Part shown: positions 23,969 through 34,674 of the stretch, piece after piece
Position numbering within the stretch: position 1 is the first letter of the stretch
How the letters are laid out: each line of letters starts with the position of its first letter
Assembly (NCBI GenBank): GCA_002007465.1
Contig: LNAC01000102.1
Coordinates: 2,945,386-3,009,385, forward strand
Direction: 5' to 3'
From: Ailurus styani
Lineage: Eukaryota > Chordata > Mammalia > Carnivora > Ailuridae
DNA length: 64,000 bases
Notes under the pieces: model-generated
What the model saw: the letters and a program-made list of their open reading frames with translations, nothing else
What the model was told of the DNA's origin: nothing
The model's database searches: none
Position numbers and translations under genes: made by a program

Positions 23969-24241
23969 AGACAAATTAGAAAAGTGCAAGTCCATTTCCC
24001 ATCCTCCTACCTTCCCGTGACCCACTAGCACCCTTTCTTTCTTTTTTTTTTCTTTTTGTTTTTAAGATTTTAATTATTTATTTGACACACAGAGAGAAAG
24101 ATCANTAGACAAATTAGAAAAGTGCAAGTCCATTTCCCATCCTCCTACCTTCCTGTGACCCACTAGCACCCTTTCTTTCTTTTTTTTTCTTTTTGTTTTT
24201 AAGATTTTAATTATTTATTTGACACACAGAGAGAAAGATCA
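23969..24241. other. 136-bp duplicated block joined by one N (assembly artefact)
   Basis: Bases 23969-24104 recur at 24107-24241, separated by a single N at 24105. The copies differ by one C/T and one T in a T run. Copy 1 stops in the middle of the SINE tail region while copy 2 continues through it. The likely cause is two overlapping contig ends, probably alleles, placed side by side. Confidence 0.92.
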
Positions 24242-24394
24242 CAAGTAGGCAGAGAGGCAGGCAGAGAGAGGGGAGGAAGCAGGCTCCCTCCTGAGCAGAG
24301 AGCCCGACTCGACTCAGGGCTCAATCTCAGGACCCTGAGACCATGACCTGAGCCAAAGGCAGAGGCTTAACCCACTGAGCCACCCAGGTGCCCC
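24204..24394 (-). mobile_element. CAN SINE (antisense)
   Basis: aagattttaattatttattt tail side, aggaccctgagaccatgacc and head gagccacccaggtgcccc. Its first bases are also present in the collapsed duplicate at 24066-24104. Its head abuts the CTTT tract directly. Confidence 0.94.
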
Positions 24395-24726
<332 letters not shown>

Positions 24727-25270
24727 TAAATGGTGGCTTAAACAAAAAGGCCTTTATTATTGCACAAACCAGTGCACTGTGAGGCAGGCAGTGTTTGTTG
24801 AATTGCAGACCGGAAACATTCATCAACAGCATCATATGGAACCAACACATCCCTCAAAGGGCAAATCCTTCCCTGAAAGCCACAGGCAGAACTCAGATGG
24901 AGTTCTTTGGACTGAAACAGAGTAAAGTCCACGTCCTGACTAGTCTCAGGGAGAGAATGAGGACGGCCAAAAGGCTCAGGATACTCATAATTTCCTTAAG
25001 CAAATGGGAGAGCACAGAAGTCTGATTCCCTGAGCACATTCAGCTGGTGAGTGATACACACTGAGTATGTGCACCAGCTGGTAGAGTGAAAATATGTTGG
25101 ACCAGAAACTGGCAGTGACATAAATGTGGAAAGAACACTAGGCAGCATAATTCAGCTCTTTAAAGTTTCCCATGCACCTGGAACTTATGGGGAATATCAT
25201 ACTCAGATGTACGAGGATGAACTCAGTTATTTATAAAAATTACCAGAGATTCAGCTGTCAAAGGTGGAAT
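24727..25270 (-). other. Unassigned; possible retrocopy 3' end
   Basis: Read on the minus strand, this ends in AATAAA (plus strand tttatt at 24753-24758) about 25 bases before the A/G-rich tract at 24726. That is the layout of a polyadenylated insert whose tail became an AAAG microsatellite. I do not recognise the source gene. The ORF at 24738-24932 contains the AATAAA, so it is more likely UTR than coding sequence. Confidence 0.25.
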
Positions 25271-25394
25271 GAAGTTTATGGAGTCCCGGCTACAGAATAA
25301 CAAAGAGGTTAGAAGCTTGAATTTGAGGTGAGAGACAAGAACTTAACAACCCTCATACTGTCATGAGGCTCATACATTTATATTTTCAGGAAGA

Positions 25395-26118
25395 ACTCTA
25401 CCCTGAACTCCAGACTTGTTTATCTAACTGCCTACTCAGGATTCATGCTTGAATGTCTAATAAAGATCATGCATATAACATGCTCAAGACTGAACTACTT
25501 ATTTTCCCATACAGCTTGCTTCTCCCACATTCTTCTCCGTCTCAGTGAAAGATCTCTTCATTCTTGTTTCTCAAGAAAAAAACTTTGAATCTATTTTTGA
25601 CTTCTCTTTTACTCCCCATTATAATCCATCAGAACATCATGTTAGTTTTGTTTGATAATATATTCAAAATGTAACCCCACCTTACTAACTCCAAGCCATC
25701 GTTACATTTTACTTGAAAAACTGAGACAGCCTCTTCATTAATCTCCCCTGCTTCTTGACCTCATTCCCATCTTTCCAGAGCCAAGCAATTCTCCACTTTT
25801 AAATGTAAGTCGGAAAACTTTAGTCCTCTGCTCAAAATCCTTCAGACACTTCTCACCTCACCATTAGCAAAATCTAAAACACTCTTACCGATCTATAAGA
25901 CCATAAACAAGCTTCCTTGCTTCATCATCCCTTTGATATCATTCCCTACCTTACTCCCTCCTCCTTAGTCCTTGCTATTTCTCCAGCATGCCAAGCACTC
26001 TCCTCCATCAAAGCTTTTGCAATTGCTCTTACCTCTGTATCAAATGCTCTACTCTAAGTCTCTCTAAAACAGTGTCTGGCATAGATGTCACTCAATAAAT
26101 ATTTATTGACTGAATTAA
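25395..26118 (+). mobile_element. L2 3' half
   Basis: Ordered L2 landmarks: ctccagacttgtttatctaa, atgctcaagactgaactact, aatctcccctgcttcttgac, a C-terminal region near 25960 and the 3' end acagtgtctggcatagatgt, tcaataaatatttattgac. Confidence 0.82.
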
Positions 26119-26560
26119 GGATTCAGAGAAGACTTTCTCAAGAAAGTTACATTTTATCCAAGATCATAAAAATATGGGGCACCTGGGTGGCTCAGGCAGT
26201 TAAGCACCTGCCTTCAGCTCAGATCACGATCCCAGGGTCCTGGGGTGGAGCCCAGCATGGGGCTCCCTGCTCAGAGGGAACATGCTTCTCCCTCTCCCTC
26301 TAACTGCCATTCTCCCTGCCTGTTTTAGTTCTCTCTCTTTTTTTTTCTCTCTCTCTCTCTGTCAAATAAATAAATAAAATCTCTAAAAAAATAATCAGAG
26401 TAATATATATAAAATGGGGCTGTGGATTGATTAGGAAAAAGAGATCGTGGCAGAGGAAACAGCATGTACAAAGGTCATGAGGTAAAAGTGAACATGTTTT
26501 CCATATATTTGGGGCATGCTAGGGAGGAGAGGAGTATAAATACAGTTAGAGAGAAAAACA
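26119..26560 (-). mobile_element. L2 (antisense), split by a SINE
   Basis: agaagactttctcaagaaag before the SINE, then agaggaaacagcatgtacaa and ggtcatgaggtaaaagtg after it, match antisense L2. It sits tail to tail with the plus-strand L2 ending at 26118. Confidence 0.58.
26176..26391 (+). mobile_element. CAN SINE
   Basis: ggggcacctgggtggctcag head, cgatcccagggtcctgggg, CT repeat and an aaataaataaataaaatctc tail. The ORF at 26085-26303 is read from it. Confidence 0.95.
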
Positions 26561-26679
26561 GAAGCACGATTATATGAAGAGATAAAATCAATATATATAA
26601 ATGCATGCTATAGTTTTTTTATTATTATTTTTATTAATTACATTATCATTCCTCCAAATAACCAAGCATTAAATATCCA

Positions 26680-27004
26680 AGATATTCTGTAGTCCTCCTT
26701 TTTCATCATTTAGTCATCTGGCTTTATAAATCTGAAGATATCTCTTTCCACTTACCCCCCCTTTTTTTTTATTCCTACCACTGCTTCTTTAATTCAAGTC
26801 TGCATTCTGTTTTCATAGACTATTTTAATAACACTGATGCTTCACTGCCTTTGAGTTTCCTTCTTTATGTAAGACACACACAACAGCCTCTGATAGACTT
26901 TTAATTTTTCCAGAAAATACATACTCGATTTTTCCCCTGTAGCTCACTAAACTTCAGCAACTCTCTGCTCTTTACTATACTAAGACTCCTGATCGTGGCA
27001 TTCA
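26680..27004 (+). mobile_element. L2 fragment, left of the L1
   Basis: agactcctgatcgtggcatt matches the L2 context that continues as ccttatgatttggtccacat at 28116. This indicates that the intervening L1 split one L2 copy. Confidence 0.55.
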
Positions 27005-28100
27005 AATTCTATCAGCAAACATTCTCAACAAAAGCAAAAATAAACTATCAGGTCTTCATCAAAATAAAGTGCTTCTGCACAGCAAAGGAAATAATCAACA
27101 AAACTAAAGTACAACCTACTAAATGGAAAAAGATATTTGCAAATGACATATTTGATAAAGTGCTAGTATGCAAAATATATAAAGAACTTACACAACTCAA
27201 CACTGAAAAAAAAAAGAAATTAAATTTTCATGTCAGTAGACATGAACATTTTTCCAAAGAAAACATACAGATAGTCAACCGACAAATGCACTCATCATTA
27301 TGAAAATGCAAATCAAAACCACAATGAAATATCACCTCACACTTGTCAGAATGGCTAAAATCAAAAACAGAAAAAACCACAAGTGTTGACAAGGATGTGG
27401 AGCAAAAGGAACTCTTGTGCACTGTTGGTGGAACTGAAAACTTGAGCAGCCACCCTGGAAAGCAGAATGGAGGTTCCTCAAAATATTAAAAATAGAATTA
27501 CCATAAGATCCAGTAATTCCGCTACTGGGTATTTACCCAACGAATTGGAAGATTCTAATTTGAAAAGATAAATGCACCCTTATGTTTATTGCGGCATTAT
27601 TTACAATTGCCAAATTATGGAAGCAACCCAAGTGTCCATTGATAGAAGAATGAATAAAGAAGATGTGGTATACATGTATATGTTGGAATATTGCTCATCC
27701 ATAAAAAAAATGAAATCTTTCCATTTGCAATGATGTGGATGGATGTAGGGAGTATTATGCTAAGTGAAATAAGTCAGTCAGAGAAAGACAAATACCATAT
27801 GATATCACTCATATGTGGAATTTAAAAAACAAAACAAATGAACAAGGAAAAAAAAGAGGTAAACAAAAAGAAAAACAGACTCTTAAATATAGAGAACAAA
27901 CTGGTGCTTACCAGAGAGGAGGTGGGTGTGGGAATGGATGAAATATGTGAAAGGGATTAAGAGTACATTTATCAAGCTGTGCACTGAGGTAATGTATAGA
28001 TTTGTTGAATTACTATATTGTACACTTGAAACTAATAACAGCACTGTTCATTATACTGGAATTAACATTTAAAGAAAATAAAAAGAAAAAAATGAACAAA
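27005..28100 (+). mobile_element. 5'-truncated carnivoran L1 (ORF2 end plus 3' UTR)
   Basis: A sense L1 beginning in the last quarter of ORF2. A 102-codon frame (26995-27303) keeps readable ORF2 C-terminal sequence, then stops. Downstream landmarks: tgtcagaatggctaaaatca, ctactgggtatttacccaac, taagtgaaataagtcagtca and the 3' end attgtacacttgaaactaat before an A-rich tail. Many frameshifts; dead. It interrupts an L2. Confidence 0.88.
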
Positions 28101-28109
28101 TAAAGCAAG

Positions 28110-28403
28110 AAAGTCCCTTATGATTTGGTCCACATCTGCATCTTCAAGCATTTCTTCTTTACTTCAGCTACTATGTTCTATAGCACTTTATTTTTCTATT
28201 ATTTTAATATGACTAACCTGTTCTACCTTTAGAGCCTTTGCCCTAAATATTCCCTTTGCCTGGATGCTCATCTTCTCATTATTTGAACTTCTGATTCTTT
28301 CTTATTATTTCGATTATTGTTGAGCTATTACTGACTCAGAGAGGCCCTTCTAGAACAACAAATATACAGTAGTGACTTAATGACTCTTTGTAACATTATT
28401 ATT

Positions 28404-28438
<35 letters not shown>

Positions 28439-28735
28439 TTTCACAGAGGGAGAGAGATCACAAGGAGGCAGAGAGGCAGGCAGAGAGAGAGAGGGGGAAG
28501 CAGGCTCCCCGCTGAGCAGGGAGCCCGATGTGGGCCTCGATCCCAGGACCCTGAGATCATGACCTGAGCCGAAAGCAGAGGCTTTAACCCACTGAGCCAC
28601 CCAGGTGCCCATTACATTATTTTGTTTTAATCATCTCACTGGTCACTAGCTGGTATTTTTTTTTATTTGTTCATTTGTGGTCTTTCTTGCACCTCAACCC
28701 ATCATTAAGCTTCATGAGAGTTGACAAATGACAAA
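28110..28735 (+). mobile_element. L2, right of the L1
   Basis: Continuation of the L2 split at 27005: ccttatgatttggtccacat, a C-terminal cytosine-rich part near 28240, then after the SINE tcaacccatcattaagcttc. Strongly diverged. Confidence 0.6.
28401..28610 (-). mobile_element. CAN SINE (young) with TTTA tail
   Basis: Antisense copy with an expanded (TTTA)10 tail side (28401-28441), the variant body tcacagagggagagagatca and head gagccacccaggtgccc. Flanks taacattatt (28391-28400) and ttacattatt (28612-28621) form a TSD with one change. The same sequence variant occurs in the SINE at 54178. Confidence 0.95.
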
Positions 28736-28740
28736 TTTTT

Positions 28741-29195
28741 GTAGTGGGCTGAATAGTGGCACCCTCAAAATGTGTCCATGTTCTAATCTTTGGAACCTGT
28801 GATGATGAACTTACATAGCAAAATATGTGATCAAGCTAAGGATCTTCAGAGAAAGAACTTATCCTAAATTACCTAGGTGGGTCTTACATGCAATCAGATG
28901 TGTTCTCATAAGAGAGAGGCAGAAATAATATTGAAAGGCAGAGAGAGTAAGGTGGTGTGAAGATGGAGGCAGAGATTGCAGAGATGAAACTGTGATGCAA
29001 GGGAAGCCAAGGCAGGCCAGCAGCTACCAGAGACTAGACACAGCAAGGAAGCATTCTCCCCACAAGGCAACAGAGCCAGTATGGCACCACTGAAATCTTA
29101 ATTTTAAACTTCTGGCCTCCAGAGTTATGAAGGAATAGATTCCTCTTGTTTTAGGGTGTGGTAATTTGTTACAACAGTAATAGAAGAATAATACG
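28741..29195 (+). mobile_element. MLT1-type solo LTR
   Basis: gtgggctgaatagtggcacc start, gtgaagatggaggcagagat middle, acttctggcctccagagtta and an ...aataatacg end. No adjoining internal region. Confidence 0.82.
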
Positions 29196-29435
29196 TCTCC
29201 CACAAAAAAAAACCCCCTCAAAATCAAGTAAATCAAGAGATAGAGTTGATGAAAGTTAACAGACAACAAAAGAGCTCAAGAAATAAATGGAAATAAAAAC
29301 AAAACCTCCAACCAGAAAACAATATCAAAAACAATAAAATTAAATTAAAAAAATGATTAAAAACACAGAGACATAAGGAGTGGAAATCAGCAAGTCCCAC
29401 AAAAAGAAATTGTGAAGTGAAAACACTTAAATTGT

Positions 29436-29623
29436 GGGGTGCCTGTGTGGCTCAGTTGGTTAAGCATCTGCTTTCAACTCAGATCATGATTTCAGGTTCC
29501 TGGGATCCAGCCCGGTGTCCTCGGGGAGAGTCTGCTTCTCCTTCTCCCTGTGCTCCTCCCCCTGCTTGTGCTTTCTCTCTTGCTTACTCTCTCAAATAAG
29601 TAAATAAAATCTTGGGGGGGAAC
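29436..29623 (+). mobile_element. CAN SINE with a G run in place of its A-tail
   Basis: Head ggggtgcctgtgtggctcag, tcatgatttcaggttcctgg, CT-rich body and aaataagtaaataaaatctt. The expected A-tail is replaced by ggggggg and aac. Perfect 14-bp TSD aacacttaaattgt at 29422-29435 and 29624-29637 fixes both ends. Confidence 0.95.
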
Positions 29624-29789
29624 AACACTTAAATTGTTATAGAGACCATGCTGAATATGGAAGATAGCAAAGAAGATAAAAAGTTCACGTTTTTGGAATC
29701 CTTGAAAGAGGAAAGAAAAATAACATTCAAAGTTATACCATACAATGTTCCTCTGAGTAAAAAATATAAATTTATTTATTTAAGGGCAC

Positions 29790-30185
29790 ACCAGTTCCTC
29801 CAAAATTACCTTTCCATATAAATTTTATAATCAGTTTATTATTATCAACGAAAAACTTTACTGGATCTTGATTGGGATTACATTGAATGTATACATCAAG
29901 TTGGAAAGAATTGACATTTTATTTTTTTATTTTTTCGGTAATTAAATTCTGCTTTTTATTTATTTTTTCCTCTTTTTAAAAATTTTTTCAGTGATCCAAG
30001 ATTCATTGTTTATGCACCACACCCTGTGCTCCATGCAATACGTGCCCTCCTTAATACCCACCACCAGGCTTGACATTTTAATATTGAAGTTTTCAATCTT
30101 TGAACATGAAACATCTTTCCATTTATTTATATCTCCTCTATACAGTTTCTTTTATCAGTGTTTTAGCATTGTCGTTATAATATTT
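29790..30185 (-). mobile_element. Old L1 ORF2 remnant (antisense)
   Basis: gatcttgattgggattacat, tatacatcaagttggaaag, then after the nested stub atctttccatttatttatat and agtttcttttatcagtgtt follow antisense L1 order. Split by the L1 stub at 29932. Confidence 0.75.
29932..30069 (-). mobile_element. L1 3'-UTR stub nested in the old L1
   Basis: A 138-bp insertion with an 11-bp TSD ttgacatttta at 29921-29931 and 30070-30080. T-rich side first, then gatccaagattcattgttta and caatacgtgccctccttaat, the antisense of a carnivoran L1 3' UTR. A different 3'-end subtype from the stubs at 2216 and 43673. Confidence 0.83.
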
Positions 30186-30448
30186 TTTTTCTGTTTCCCT
30201 AAAAATAAGTTTGAGTTTCCTGGAAACAGACTTAAAGTAAAGACTTACCTACAAAACACTTCTTGGAAAGTACTCTTGGGAGATAAATGTGTAAGGAAGT
30301 AAATAAGGCAGAATTGGTGAGAGTTATTGATGTATAATTGCAAGTGATACCTCATCCAATCTTTAAGGTGCCTGGAGTAGTACAAACCTAAAGTGGATGC
30401 TCTTGAAGGATGTTAACATGCTTCATAAAACTTCACATTTTGTACTTA

Positions 30449-30451
<3 letters not shown>

Positions 30452-30495
<44 letters not shown>
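30452..30495 (+). repeat. (GT)n microsatellite
   Basis: About 22 uninterrupted GT units. Gives rise to three overlapping poly Cys-Val ORFs at 30397-30644. Confidence 0.97.
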
Positions 30496-30496
<1 letters not shown>

Positions 30497-31230
30497 CTTA
30501 TATATACAACTACATTCTTCTCAAAACTTCAATTCTCCAATTTTTTTCTTTCAGGTTTCAGACCATCCAGCCAGGCTAGTCACCTTATCTAGGCACATAT
30601 ACAGATTCTTTGCTCAGGCCATTTTTCTCACCCAAAGTGAATGACCAAATGCATCATCTAGAGCTCTTTCCATAGAAAGATTTCTTCTCACTGGTGTCAT
30701 TCAGGACCATCCCTGATGGGCTATAATGCACTTGCAGTCCATTAGTAGCTCACATAGATCCACTGAACCAATCCATTCATGGATAAACAAAATCATCCTT
30801 TTTCCTCCTCCGTTAACTGGCCATAAATAATTTTTCACATGATCATAAGTGTGAGTTAAGCATGGGGAACTGGTACGACAATGGGGGACGACATAATGAG
30901 CAACTTACTTGTGCACCTTGCATGGTCACTCTGGCCCTACTCATGCATGATCCCAGATGTGTCACTTCTATCTTATTATGGGTTGCTGTTGGACTTTATG
31001 ATATACTGGATCTGACAGAATCTGATGAATGATAGGCAGCTTTGGCGAGGTGATCTCAGTGTTTCATAGTCTGTTGTTCCATCTCTATTGGAGATATGAT
31101 AGGAGTTATTTTTGGAATAGTGTGTGGTTCTCTGTAGATGTCATGTCCTTGCTCTAGAACCATAGTGGTCTACATTGTGGTTCACTATTATGCCTATCAT
31201 TAACTTTACCTGATATCTTTCCATCAACAA
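30496..31230. other. Unassigned sequence
   Basis: Slightly more GC-balanced than its surroundings. I recognise no repeat family or coding domain. An old LTR-element internal region is possible but unsupported. Confidence 0.4.
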
Positions 31231-31680
31231 ATACCCCCCATTGTACTGCCCAATATGGTAGCCACTGGCCACATGTGACTATTTAAATTTAAATTAAGTT
31301 TCATATAACACCCAGTGTCATCACATCATGTGCCCTACTTAATGCCCATCACCCAATTATCCCATGCCCTCACCTGCCTCCCCTCCAGCAACTCTCAGTT
31401 TGTTTCCTATAGTTAGGACTACTATACAACTGATAAATTATTGAACACTACGTCTGAAACTAATGATGTATTATATGTTGGTTAATTGAATTTAAAGAAA
31501 AAATTTTAAAAATAAAATAAATAAATCTTTTAAAAAATAAAAAATAAATTCGTTAAGTTATGTAAAATTAAAAATTCAGTTCCTTAGTTGTACTAGCCAC
31601 ATTTTGAGTGTTTAGTAATCACATATGATGAGTGACTACTCTATTGGATAGTGAAAGCATGAAACAATTTCATCATTGTG
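31231..31680. mobile_element. hAT-type DNA transposon (MER3-like), split by an L1 stub
   Basis: Left part tatggtagccactggccaca then tttaaatttaaatt; right part aaattaaaaattcagttcct and gtactagccacattttgag. This is the characteristic palindromic layout of a short non-autonomous hAT element. Its AT-rich centre hosts the L1 stub at 31301-31552. The family name is from memory. Confidence 0.6.
31301..31552 (+). mobile_element. 5'-inverted (twin-primed) L1 3'-UTR stub
   Basis: The first part (31301 to about 31415) is antisense L1 3' UTR (taacacccagtgtcatcaca, ccagcaactctcagtttgtt). The second (from about 31425) is the sense 3' end (gaaactaatgatgtattata, ttggttaattgaatttaaag) and A-rich tail. The two parts are neighbours in the L1 consensus but point in opposite directions. 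Candidate TSD ttaagtt at 31294-31300 and 31553-31559. Confidence 0.75.
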
Positions 31681-32799
31681 GAGGTTTTATTTTAAAAATG
31701 GTGTAGGACTGTAAGGTCATCTACATCATAGGACATAAGTGACATGTTTTCTTTCACCACTGGTTGGACCCTTTTGAGCCCTTTCCTGCTTTAGAGCCCA
31801 CTCAGAGCTGGCAGTCTTTCATGCCACTGAAGAAATTGATTTGGACCAATTTTCCCAAGTTAAGAATACACTGATTTCTATGTAAAGAAGAGTAACAGAC
31901 TGGGAGAAAATATTTGCAAAAGGCATTTCTGATAAAGGACTATTACTCAAAATATACAAAGAAGATGTACAAAGGGCAAATATCCTATGAAAAGATATTT
32001 CATATCATATGTCATCGGATAAATGAAAATTAAAACAATAATGAGATGCCACCATATACCTGTTAGAATAGCCAAAATACAGAACACTGACGTCAAGTAC
32101 TGGTGAGGACGTGAAGCAACAGGATTCTGATGCAGTCCTAATGAGAATGCAAAATGGTATAATCACTTTGGAAGGCAATTTTGGAGTTTCTTACAAAACT
32201 AATTATACTCTTACCATATGATCCAGAAATCATGGTTCTTAGTGTTTCCCCAAAGGAGTTGAAAACATAATGTTCACAAAAATGGTGTTTGTAAGTAGCT
32301 TTATTCTTAATTGCCAAAACTCAAAAGCAACCAAGGTATCCTTTAGTAGGTGATAGATAAACTGTGGTATATCCAGCCATTGTATTTATTCAGTGCTAAA
32401 AAGAAATGAGCTATCAAAGCATGAAAGACATAGAAGAAATGTAAATGCATGTTGCTAAGTGGAAGAAGCCAAACTGAAAAATCTACATACTGTATGATTC
32501 CAACTATATGGATTTCTACAAAAAGCAAAACTATGCAGACAGTAAAAAGATCAGTGACTGCCCAGAGACTAAGGGGAGGAAGGGATGAATTTGTGGAGCA
32601 CAAAAGATTTTTAGGCCAGTGAACTACTTTGTGTGTACTATAATGGTAGATACATGTGGTTATACATTTGTCTATACCCATAGGGTGTACGACACTGAGA
32701 GTGAACTGAAATGTCAACTGTGGACCTGAATGATAATGATGTGTCAGTGTAGGTTCACCAATTTAACAAATATACCTCATCAACTTAACAAACATACTT

Positions 32800-32830
32800 C
32801 TATTCTCAACATTTTCTATGTTGAGAATAG
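32800..32830. repeat. Perfect 12-bp inverted repeat
   Basis: ctattctcaaca (32800-32811) and tgttgagaatag (32819-32830) around a 7-base loop, inside the old L1 3' UTR. No T-run or other terminator context; probably a local templated duplication. Confidence 0.85.
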
Positions 32831-32864
32831 AGGATGTTGAGAGTAGAAGAGGCTACACATGGGT

Positions 32865-32898
32865 GGGAACAGGAGGTGTATAGGAAATCTCTGTACCT
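32865..32898 (+). repeat. 34-bp direct repeat, copy 1
   Basis: Lies in the L1 3' UTR and is repeated exactly at 34641-34674. It begins gggaacaggaggtg and ends ctctgtacct. Confidence 0.9.
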
Positions 32899-33577
32899 TC
32901 TGCTTAATTTTGTTGTGAACCTAAAGTTCCTCTAAATAAATCATATTTTTAAAAAAGAATATGCTTTATCCAAAACCCAAAGAGTTCTACTAAGTATTGT
33001 GTTTCTTACTTTTTTTCCCCATTTCATTAGATTGGATGTTGGATTGGATTTTACATGTTATATTGGATATAGCAGTATGACCTGGATTTCTGGATCCATA
33101 AGATTGCATTTACATAGCAGATTCTTGAATCTTCATTGAATTTATTTCCCACTTCTTGTTCATCTGCCTATTAACAATATATAAATAATATACTGGATGA
33201 AACTGATGAGCTGGGGAATGTCCAGGTAGTCAAGTTGCCTTGGAAAATTAACATAGCTCATAACAAAAACATAAATGTATACTGTTGTGATGTTAATTAT
33301 TTCTCATGATCCTTCTGAATAGGTGTGAAAAATAATGTTAGGCAAGTCAGTACCTGCACGTATTCAATTAATCATCTCTATCAAAGAAACCACATTGACA
33401 CATCTACTACCTACCTATTTGTATTAAGCTGCTGTTGTCCATAATAACTTATTCAATTTTTTCAGGGACTAAGACTGCTGAATTATATGGGGATCTGGTG
33501 AGGACTACCACATTTGTCACCTTTAAATACCTGATGATAATACTAAGTAATCGATTCCTTAAAAATGTGTTACTGGT

Positions 33578-33618
33578 GTTTTTTTGTTTTTTGTTTTGTT
33601 TTGTTTTTTGCTTTATTA
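33578..33618 (+). repeat. GTTTT-rich run
   Basis: T-rich low-complexity sequence with repeated GTTTT/GTTTTTT units. It could be the A-tail side of an unrecognised antisense insertion. Confidence 0.75.
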
Positions 33619-34640
33619 AATGTACTATTATTTTCGGGGGAACTAGATAGTTTCAGAGGCTCTTGCTGTCGTGTTATCTGGTCCCACCTTGTGGTGACTA
33701 GACTCCCATTCAATCAGTGGATTCTGGATCTGACACTGACTCAGGTCTGGAAACTGGGACTGGGATAGCAACATATTATTGGTGTGGATGCGTTCAGTCT
33801 TCTGATCATTCACCCCGATTTCTTTTGATTGTAGAAATTAAGTGATACCCTGGTTAGCTTCTCATATACGTTATCTCTGGAAATCCTGTGTTATATTTAC
33901 CATCTCCCTTGATCTGTACAGGTCAGGCCTTCCTCTGCCTGCCACTTTCACCTTGCTGTTCATTGTGTTAAATGTGCTCATCTCGCTTTGACAGTAAAAT
34001 GACACTACTTGGCCTCTTTTATCTTTGGATACACTCATGCTTATCACTGTCAGAGAGACCAGTTCTGTCACAGCATCAACAGTCAGCCCTGACCTACAAA
34101 AGAGAAGTACACCAAGCTTTTCAGTGATGCTGGTGCCTTTCTCACTAGTGTAATTCTTATTGCTCTAGTGAATAAGCTATGCTTCGGCTCTCTCTTAGTA
34201 CATAGTTTTCGGGTGGTTTTTCTGATCCTAAGTATATCACTGCCCATTTCCTGAAATCATTTCAGACCTTCCTCCTCTGTCACACAATTCTGGCATTTCC
34301 ACTTCACTTGTGTGGGCCACCACTTTTTCAAACTTTCCAATTGTCATCCTAGCAGTGTATTAGCACTCTCTCCTTGGGTCTTTGACATTGTGTTAAATCA
34401 TGTTTTAGGGGAGAATGCTCCACATTGATAAAGGCTGTTATCTACCTTTATGTTCTGCGCCCCTTGCTTCATCACCTTCAGGATCCAGTTTCATTCATAC
34501 TCTCTTGTCTCCTGTGGTACCCACTAAACAGCTCCTGGAGCTCCTTTGGCATATTGTCTCTATCATCCCTTAGCTACCTTAGCACTTTCCCATTGGGCTG
34601 TGCTGCTATTTCACCCTTAGTATTGGTCTATGTACCTGGA

Positions 34641-34674
34641 GGGAACAGGAGGTGTATAGGAAATCTCTGTACCT
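34641..34674 (+). repeat. 34-bp direct repeat, copy 2
   Basis: Exact copy of 32865-32898, here followed by a further short ctctgtacct-like repeat. The flanks do not look like L1 3' UTR. Confidence 0.9.

Larger units (their letters stand above)
31880..32955 (+). mobile_element. Old L1 ORF2 end plus 3' UTR (sense)
   Basis: gactgggagaaaatatttgc, agatgccaccatatacctgt, gatagataaactgtggtata, ggagcacaaaagatttttag and the 3' end tctgcttaattttgttgtga, ctctaaataaat. No ORF survives. The 124-codon minus ORF at 32343-32717 is antisense noise. Confidence 0.8.

Noticed and set aside
26995..27303. 102-codon ORF as a small gene
   Set aside because: It is a remnant of L1 ORF2 inside a 5'-truncated L1.
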